From Lineus longissimus (taxonomy: Eukaryota > Nemertea > Pilidiophora > Heteronemertea > Lineidae), in contig NC_088312.1 in assembly GCF_910592395.1 (NCBI RefSeq), forward strand, positions 18,483,292 to 18,547,291: a DNA stretch of 64,000 nucleotides. The letters are read 5' to 3'. Below are positions 58,301-64,000 of the stretch, piece by piece (the first letter of the stretch is position 1; every line of letters starts with the position of its first letter). The notes beneath the pieces were generated by a model that was not told the DNA's origin, did not search any database, and saw only the letters and a list, made by a program, of their open reading frames with translations. A program made the translations under genes and the position numbers.

Positions 58301-59720
58301 GAAAAGTTAGGCGTATCATGTGAAGTTATAGATCTGAGGACGATATTGCCATGGGATCAGGAAACGGTAGCTGAGGTTAGTTTGTCAAGTTATCAGTCAT
58401 TTCCTCATGAAGTTTGTTAACTCATTTTTCAAGAATTTCATTACACTACATTTGATAAAGAACTGTAATTCAATTGTGGGGGAAGGACAGGGGCTATCTT
58501 GAACCGTTCTCTCATCATTCCAGTATAGATATATTTGAACAGATTTATGAACATGTTGAAGTCGGCAGTTACGGTTTAAGATTGGCTCCTTAAACTTTGT
58601 TTAACAATTCATTCCACTGAATGTGTCTTTAGCTATGCAATGTGTCATGTCATTTGCATATAGGCATTGGGTGCTACCCAATCGATTATCTCAAAGTCTG
58701 CTTATTGTTTGTATGAACACATGCATGTATATGGCCATGTATCTGTAGCCTACATGGATATGAAAATCAGTTACACTTGCTGTATATGGTAGTAAAAGTC
58801 ACATGCAAATATATTTTCAGTCGGTTTGCAAGACTGGTCGGTTGCTCATATCACACGAGGCACCAATCACCCAGGGTTTTGGTAGTGAAATTGCAGCATC
58901 GATACAGGTGAATATCATGTCTCTCTTCTTCACATCTCAATCGAATGATATTCAGTTAGATTTAATGCAAAAAAATGCTTTAATTCAGCTGTGTACTAAG
59001 CATTTATTTGCATTTGGATCTAGAAATACTTGGCCTGTCCAGTGGGCAGGATTCAAGCACCACAGCTCGGCCAAGAGAGCAAAAATAAGCAAGAGACTAG
59101 CATAAGCAAAAGGATAAAAAGTTTTTAACTTACTATAGCCTATATATACTTCGACCATGTGTTCCCAAAGATCCCAAGGTTAAAATGCCAAAGCGAAATA
59201 AGAACTGAATTGGGTAAGGTAGCAGGTTTTTTCTAAGACTCGGAAAGGAGGGACTTGGAATTCAGTAGTACGAGATTCTCGGAACACCGTAAATGATTCT
59301 CTGGGGTGACATCAGGACATAATTTGGGTGTCCATTTTCCTTTCATTCAGTGCTATTTCAGTGAAGAACGCAAGTGCAGAATGTGATTTCTTGTGCAGAT
59401 GACCAGAAAATGTGTTCTAGCTGTCCAATATTGTGCGTTTACTTTCAAAACAATCCTTGAAATATTGAGCATTGGTCTGCTTGGACAAGGAATTGTGAGA
59501 TTAGTTTTCTTGAATGAGGAGCTATGTCTTGCTTATAGATTATTTGATTCCAACTGAATGATTTACTTATATTTTCCAGAATGAATGCTTCTTGAATCTG
59601 GAGGCTCCCATCGCTCGTGTCTGCGGATACGACACCCCGTTCGCTCACGTCTTTGAACCATTCTACGTGCCAGATAAACATAGGTGCTTTGATGCTCTCA
59701 AGAAAATGATGAACTTTTAA
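55187..59720 (+). CDS. BCKDHB: BCKDHB: branched-chain 2-oxoacid dehydrogenase E1 beta subunit (9 exons)
   Basis: E1-beta of the mitochondrial branched-chain 2-oxoacid dehydrogenase complex, which with E1-alpha and thiamine diphosphate decarboxylates the 2-oxoacids of leucine, isoleucine and valine. Exons: 55187-55322, 56074-56151, 56310-56378, 56640-56773, 57117-57272, 57757-57928, 58230-58375, 58821-58907, 59580-59720. Coding total is 1,119 nt (372 aa plus TAA), close to the usual 390. Conserved blocks: [133 protein letters not shown]. All junctions are GT/AG and in phase. The protein matches the family end to end and looks intact. Possible poly(A) signals are AATAAA at 60090 and 61559. Confidence 0.97.
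55625..55835. repeat. Dispersed repeat, copy 2 (BCKDHB intron 1)
   Basis: Same ordered words as 23225-23400: AGGCCTTTTCC, GACGAATCAGAGCC, GGCCTAAGCCAACTTCGGAC, GTGAAACGCATGCATGACTC, CAGCGCCCAAACAAAC. Confidence 0.65.
56406..56530. mobile_element. MITE family A fragment in BCKDHB intron 3
   Basis: TA then CAGTTGAACCTACCTTGGTG, with internal GGGACACTGATTATGGTCCT. The right end is not identifiable. Confidence 0.5.
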
Positions 59721-60254
59721 TGAGGAGTTGTGCTAGTTCTGGAAATGAATGCTGGAAATCCACTGGTGCCTGCACAGTTTGAAGTGGAGAGGGCACCACT
59801 GGAGCAATAGCAAATGAAGCTGAATTACTTGGGGTTTTCGGTGGCTTGTTTATTTTGGGGGGGGATTGATTTATTCACACTTTTCTTGGTCAGGTTTTAA
59901 AATCAATTCTTCATTGAAAGGGTTGGCCAAAGGGATAAGAAAGGCAGTCCCTGTTACATGGGAGAGCAGGGCACAGTGGACCATTTTCGGGTTTTTGGTC
60001 TTCATGCAAAACCTCTAGATGTCACAACATTTTCCCAAGAAGATTTATTGGATTCTGCTCAACCAAGTTTTGGTGGGAGCAATTTTCAAAATAAAATATT
60101 CTGTGCACCACCAGCTTGCCCCACTGTGCCATCACTGCTTGCAAAATTACTGAGGGGTTTGAAAAATGCATTTTGCAGGTATGAAAATGAATAATATGAA
60201 TTCTTGAAATAATGATAAATGTGTTATACAAAGGTGAAATACAAAGCCACATTG

Positions 60255-60495
60255 AAAGGTTTTGTTTAATTGATCGGAGTTGTGAGAAACTGATGGCCCC
60301 ACGGCCCATTGTGCCTTGCCCCCTCGGCCCAAAACACACACTTGACCAGGTGACGCTCGTGGCCTGGCCACGAGTGGTTTTGTGTAATTGATCGGAGTTA
60401 TGAGAAACTGATGGCCCCACGGCCCATTGTGCCTTGCCCCCTCGGCCCAAAACACACACTTGAACAGGTGACGCTCGTGGCCTGGCCACGAGTGA
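60255..60495. repeat. Tandem duplication of about 117 bp downstream of BCKDHB
   Basis: Two head-to-tail copies from TTGATCGGAGTTRTGAGAAA to GTGGCCTGGCCACGAGT, differing at only a few bases. Contains the palindrome CTCGTGGCCTGGCCACGAG. Confidence 0.9.
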
Positions 60496-60867
60496 ATGGG
60501 TATGACCCAAAAGGGGGGCAAGTTCCCATGCATTGCATTACATGCACTTCTCCGAACTCCCCAATGTGGAAAATGGTTTGTCCGGCTAGAGTTATCCCTT
60601 TGAGGCTGTTGCATCAATGCCTATTGAGACCAAGCAGCTTCTTTGAACTTTGTAAGGAAATCTAATGTTAATCTGTTTTGTGTGCAAATAGAAGTGTGTT
60701 TATTCTAATCATGTGATAGGTTTTCTCAACGAAGACATTTCTTGGATTTTGGGGATATTTGATTGTGGTAAAGTACAGGCATATCAGCTGTTAAAATGAA
60801 TACTCCTTGTTTATGGGGTTAAGTTTGTATTGTTGATGGATCATTTTTTGTGATGAAGTCATTGTTA

Positions 60868-61035
60868 GGAAAACCAACTGGGACCAACAAATGTCTACTT
60901 CAATACTTAACCCTCTTTTATGTGTTTCCCTGTATTTTTCCTGGAGCATTTCAGGAAAACCAACTGGGGACAACAAATGTCTACTTCAGTACTTAACCCT
61001 TTTTTATGTGTTTCCCTGTATTTCCCTGTAGCATT
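60868..61035. repeat. Tandem duplication of about 84 bp
   Basis: AGGAAAACCAACTGGGACCA ... TTATGTGTTTCCCTGTATTT ... GAGCATTTC occurs at about 60868-60951 and again at about 60952-61035 with minor changes. Confidence 0.85.
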
Positions 61036-61324
61036 TCAGCAATTTTCACCCAAAAAGACCTCCAAAAGCACCCATGTACATGACACCTACTAAATTTCAA
61101 TAGTATTTCAGCAATAGATCCCGAACTGGCCGAGATCCGGCCTTAGTTTCATTGCTTGAGTCAAGATGGCGATGGTGTCGCTTGAGATTAGGTACATACT
61201 GGCGGCCGGATAGGGATATACAGACGAAAATCAGTGGCCGGTTATCAGCCGGATAATGGTCTAGATTAGGACACAATGATCAATGGTATGGCTCTGTTGT
61301 GTAATGATTTTGGGTGGAGACCAT

Positions 61325-61442
61325 GGGTGATATGAATAAACACTAGTAAATGCTTTTACTTCTATTTTGTACAGAAATGCCTAGTGTAAATGTACGTGAA
61401 GTTTTAAGAAAAAGCATTTCCTAGTCTTTATTCATATCACCC
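61325..61442. mobile_element. 118-bp inverted-repeat element
   Basis: Arms GGGTGATATGAATAAACACT+AGTAAATGCTTTT (61325-61357) and its near-perfect inverse complement (61410-61442), with a 52-bp core. Compact foldback MITE; target duplication not clear. Confidence 0.8.
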
Positions 61443-61564
61443 AATGTCTGATAAGAGAATGCTTTTTGAACAAATAAGTGGCAGACAGTGGTTTTCCTAA
61501 TGATGTTCATTCAGCATGCTGGTTTTAGCCATGCAAGTCAATGCACAGTATCACTGTAAATAAA

Positions 61565-64000
61565 GTATACACTAAACCAATCTGCTGCCTTTGAATTTAT
61601 TTTCTTTGGTCAATTTGCTTGTCTACTACTGATTGTATCGAAAAAATGAGACAAAAACTAACTACAGTTGGGTTTTTTGGGACACCCAGTAAATCTGGTG
61701 ATGAATTTCCAATAAGGTACACACTGGGCAGCTGCAGTTGAGAAATCAATCACCTGAGACGAATTTTAGGCGAGCAGTCGTTGTTTATAAGAAGGATAGA
61801 CTGTCCCGGAGGATGCAACCAGAACTGTCTTCCAGGATGTGAAAGGCCATCACACCTTGTGTCGAGGTCCGGTCTTACAGGATGTGACAGCAGGATATCA
61901 AATCGTGCATTTTATTTCTTTAAATAAATCATTAAGCGTCACATTGGCTCCTAGCTCTGTTCACCATCCCAATTGGCATCGAAAATCCCCAAATATTGTG
62001 CATTTTTTCCTGAATAATTCTTACAGTGACCATTCTCCCCTGAAAGACAGTTGTTTACGCTACAAAAATCAAAAAAAATCGAGGGTCAACCATTGAACTT
62101 TTGAGATATGTTGAATTTTGCACAAATCAGCGAAAAACGCACCAACTGGCACTGGACGGGGTCGACGCACATCCCAAGATCAGTGTACACATACGTCGGC
62201 AACAACAGTAAATGCGTAGTTTCTTGTTAGCCGCCTATTGAGTAGCGGGTCCGTTTTGCCCCCCCCTGAGAAATAAAGTAGGCCTACCTAAAACTCTGGC
62301 GGTTTCCATGGACATAAATGGGCATGGCCTGCTTGAAATACTATTTACCTCAATGCAAGCGTACAGAGGAGGCTTTGGTGATATAATGAGGAAATTTTCA
62401 GCGCAATATTTACAAGGATACAGATGGCACTACACAGTGGGGACGGGATCTGTTTTGTCTCCCTCCCCAGAGAAATGTAGTTCTTAAGACGCAGGCCGTT
62501 TCCATGTTCATGAATGGGGTCCAACCTGTTTCAAATACTATTTACTTTGATGCCCTGGTCTTAGTTTCCACGTGCAGAGGGATCTTTGGCGATTTTATGA
62601 GCCTAGAATCTGTGCCACTTGAAGCGGGTCTCAATCCCCAGTTTTGCCTCAATATGTAACATACCTTCCATCTGCCACGCGAGGTTGGGCGTAGTGTGCG
62701 AGTGTCAATTATGCTCGTCCAAATTCTAGGCCATATAGCGAAAAAATAGCGGAGAATACCCCAGGTTTTCACATCAAATAAAGAAACTAGATGCATTTGG
62801 CTATCTCCCGGTTGTAATGGCATTCCCAAATCATTCATTTTGAACCGATTGAAGCCCGTTTGAAAATCGCACACATCATGCCATTTCTTGGTCAATTATT
62901 TACCATTTTCAGGATCCAAGTGGTGTCAAAGGTGGCGCCACCTATCGGTGACCTTATGAATTAAATGCAATTAAAATGCTGCCGACTTCTTCTCTGGATT
63001 CCAGAAATGTATGGATTATATATTATATGGTGCCCATGATGTATGACAAGACTACCTCGTGTCGGTTGCCCGGGGCCTATTTGACGCTGCCCTATGTGGT
63101 GCTATCTAGCGGTAGAAAGTGGAACTGAGTTTTAGACGAAAATTTCAGTTCTAACTTCTGCCATGAGACAGCGCCACTGTCGCCTAAGCCAATTTCATAC
63201 TGTGGGGTTTTCATGCAACTTTATTTAGCCACAACCTCATTAACAAATACCTGTAGGCTACATACTGTGTCATGTTGTAGCGAGGGTGATATCTGAAAGA
63301 ATTAAGTTCGAGGCGAATATTTGGATACCAAACTGAATTTATTCACTTTAAATAGGAACTGAATCTAACAAATGTTCCTACACATAGTATTGTCATTACT
63401 GGCAGGGCTATGATGCCCAAATTGTTTACATCGGGAGTCGGCAAGACGTGACGTGCTGTACTACTGTCGAAATAACCCTACAAACGTATCTTATCTTACC
63501 CAGAATGCTAAGTTACTGAGAAAAGAAACATGGACACTGATCATACGCGTCAATGAGTCGATTAAGAAGCAAACCTCGGATCCAACGTGTCATCCGGGGA
63601 GGCCAAGCAGGAGATCCAAGGTTGGTCGGTCGGTCAGGAGTGCGCCACACACATTAAAGAACGACAACCAAAAAGATAACTTGAGCGGCAACTGATGCAG
63701 ACTAACGACGCCATTAACCGCATGATACGACAAGACAACCTAATGGCGAGTAACACACCATGTTTGAGCCCCACATGATAAGAATGACTAGAAATGCATG
63801 TGACCTTGACTTTGGGAGTCAAGCTTTGAGCACGAGTTGTGGGGCCCAAACATGTCCTCCCATCGTGAATATCATAGCCTGTATTTTGTATGCATACTGT
63901 TTTTGGTGAACTCTTGAGCGGTGTTTTCGAGGTGAAAACAGGAGTTTGGGGTTCATGTGCTACATGACAAAATCAAGCTAGGATAGACAAGAATGCGGAG
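61565..64000. other. Gene-free right end with a diverged duplication
   Basis: About 62255-62420 and 62445-62610 are diverged copies (CGGTTTCCATGGACATAAAT versus CCGTTTCCATGTTCATGAAT, then AATACTATTTAC). No conserved peptide or splice-flanked exon was recognised. Confidence 0.5.

Noticed and set aside
62542-62895. 117-codon minus-strand open frame
   Set aside because: Lies in a diverged duplicated non-coding region; composition and sequence show no recognisable domain.

Overview
The window is animal nuclear DNA. Its three recognisable genes are split into many short exons with GT/AG introns, and the introns and intergenic DNA are filled with minisatellites, short TA-flanked inverted-repeat elements and tRNA-derived SINEs. 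There are no operons and no prokaryotic signals. Gene content and the frequent TAGGCCT word suggest a marine invertebrate, perhaps an echinoderm or another non-vertebrate deuterostome. The species assignment is a guess.

Layout. Positions 1-8371 hold no gene I recognise: a 78-bp minisatellite of about 3 kb (2125-5095), a 36-bp array and mobile-element remnants. CCDC81 lies on the minus strand at 23779-8372, with 13 coding exons that join in phase to 757 codons plus stop. Its introns carry a 23-bp array (about 58 copies), a CT-rich array, a SINE and small inverted-repeat elements. The 4.8-kb gap 23780-28571 contains a 340-bp inverted repeat and a 40-bp array. A LRRK-family ROCO kinase lies on the minus strand at 54241-28572, with about 30 coding exons and about 2,660 codons, in the order ankyrin, LRR, Roc GTPase, COR, kinase, WD40. 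BCKDHB, the mitochondrial branched-chain 2-oxoacid dehydrogenase E1-beta subunit, lies on the plus strand at 55187-59720 with 9 exons and 372 aa. It is divergent from LRRK, with 945 bp between the two start codons. Positions 59721-64000 hold only duplications and a small inverted-repeat element.

The genes have no obvious shared pathway: CCDC81 is a cilium/centrosome-type protein, LRRK a signalling GTPase-kinase and BCKDHB an enzyme of valine, leucine and isoleucine breakdown. The only arrangement likely to matter for regulation is the divergent LRRK/BCKDHB promoter region.

The most unusual observation is that two tandem arrays inside the LRRK gene are built from its own splice sites. A 60-bp array (32521-33325) repeats the 3' end of exon 26 with its 5' splice site, giving 12 intact donors and 1 mutated one. 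A 31-bp-based array (47487-47790) repeats the 3' splice site of exon 8, giving 8 AG acceptors. Exon joins were read by eye from splice consensus, phase and protein continuity; two joins (exons 10/11 and 28/29 of LRRK) are uncertain.
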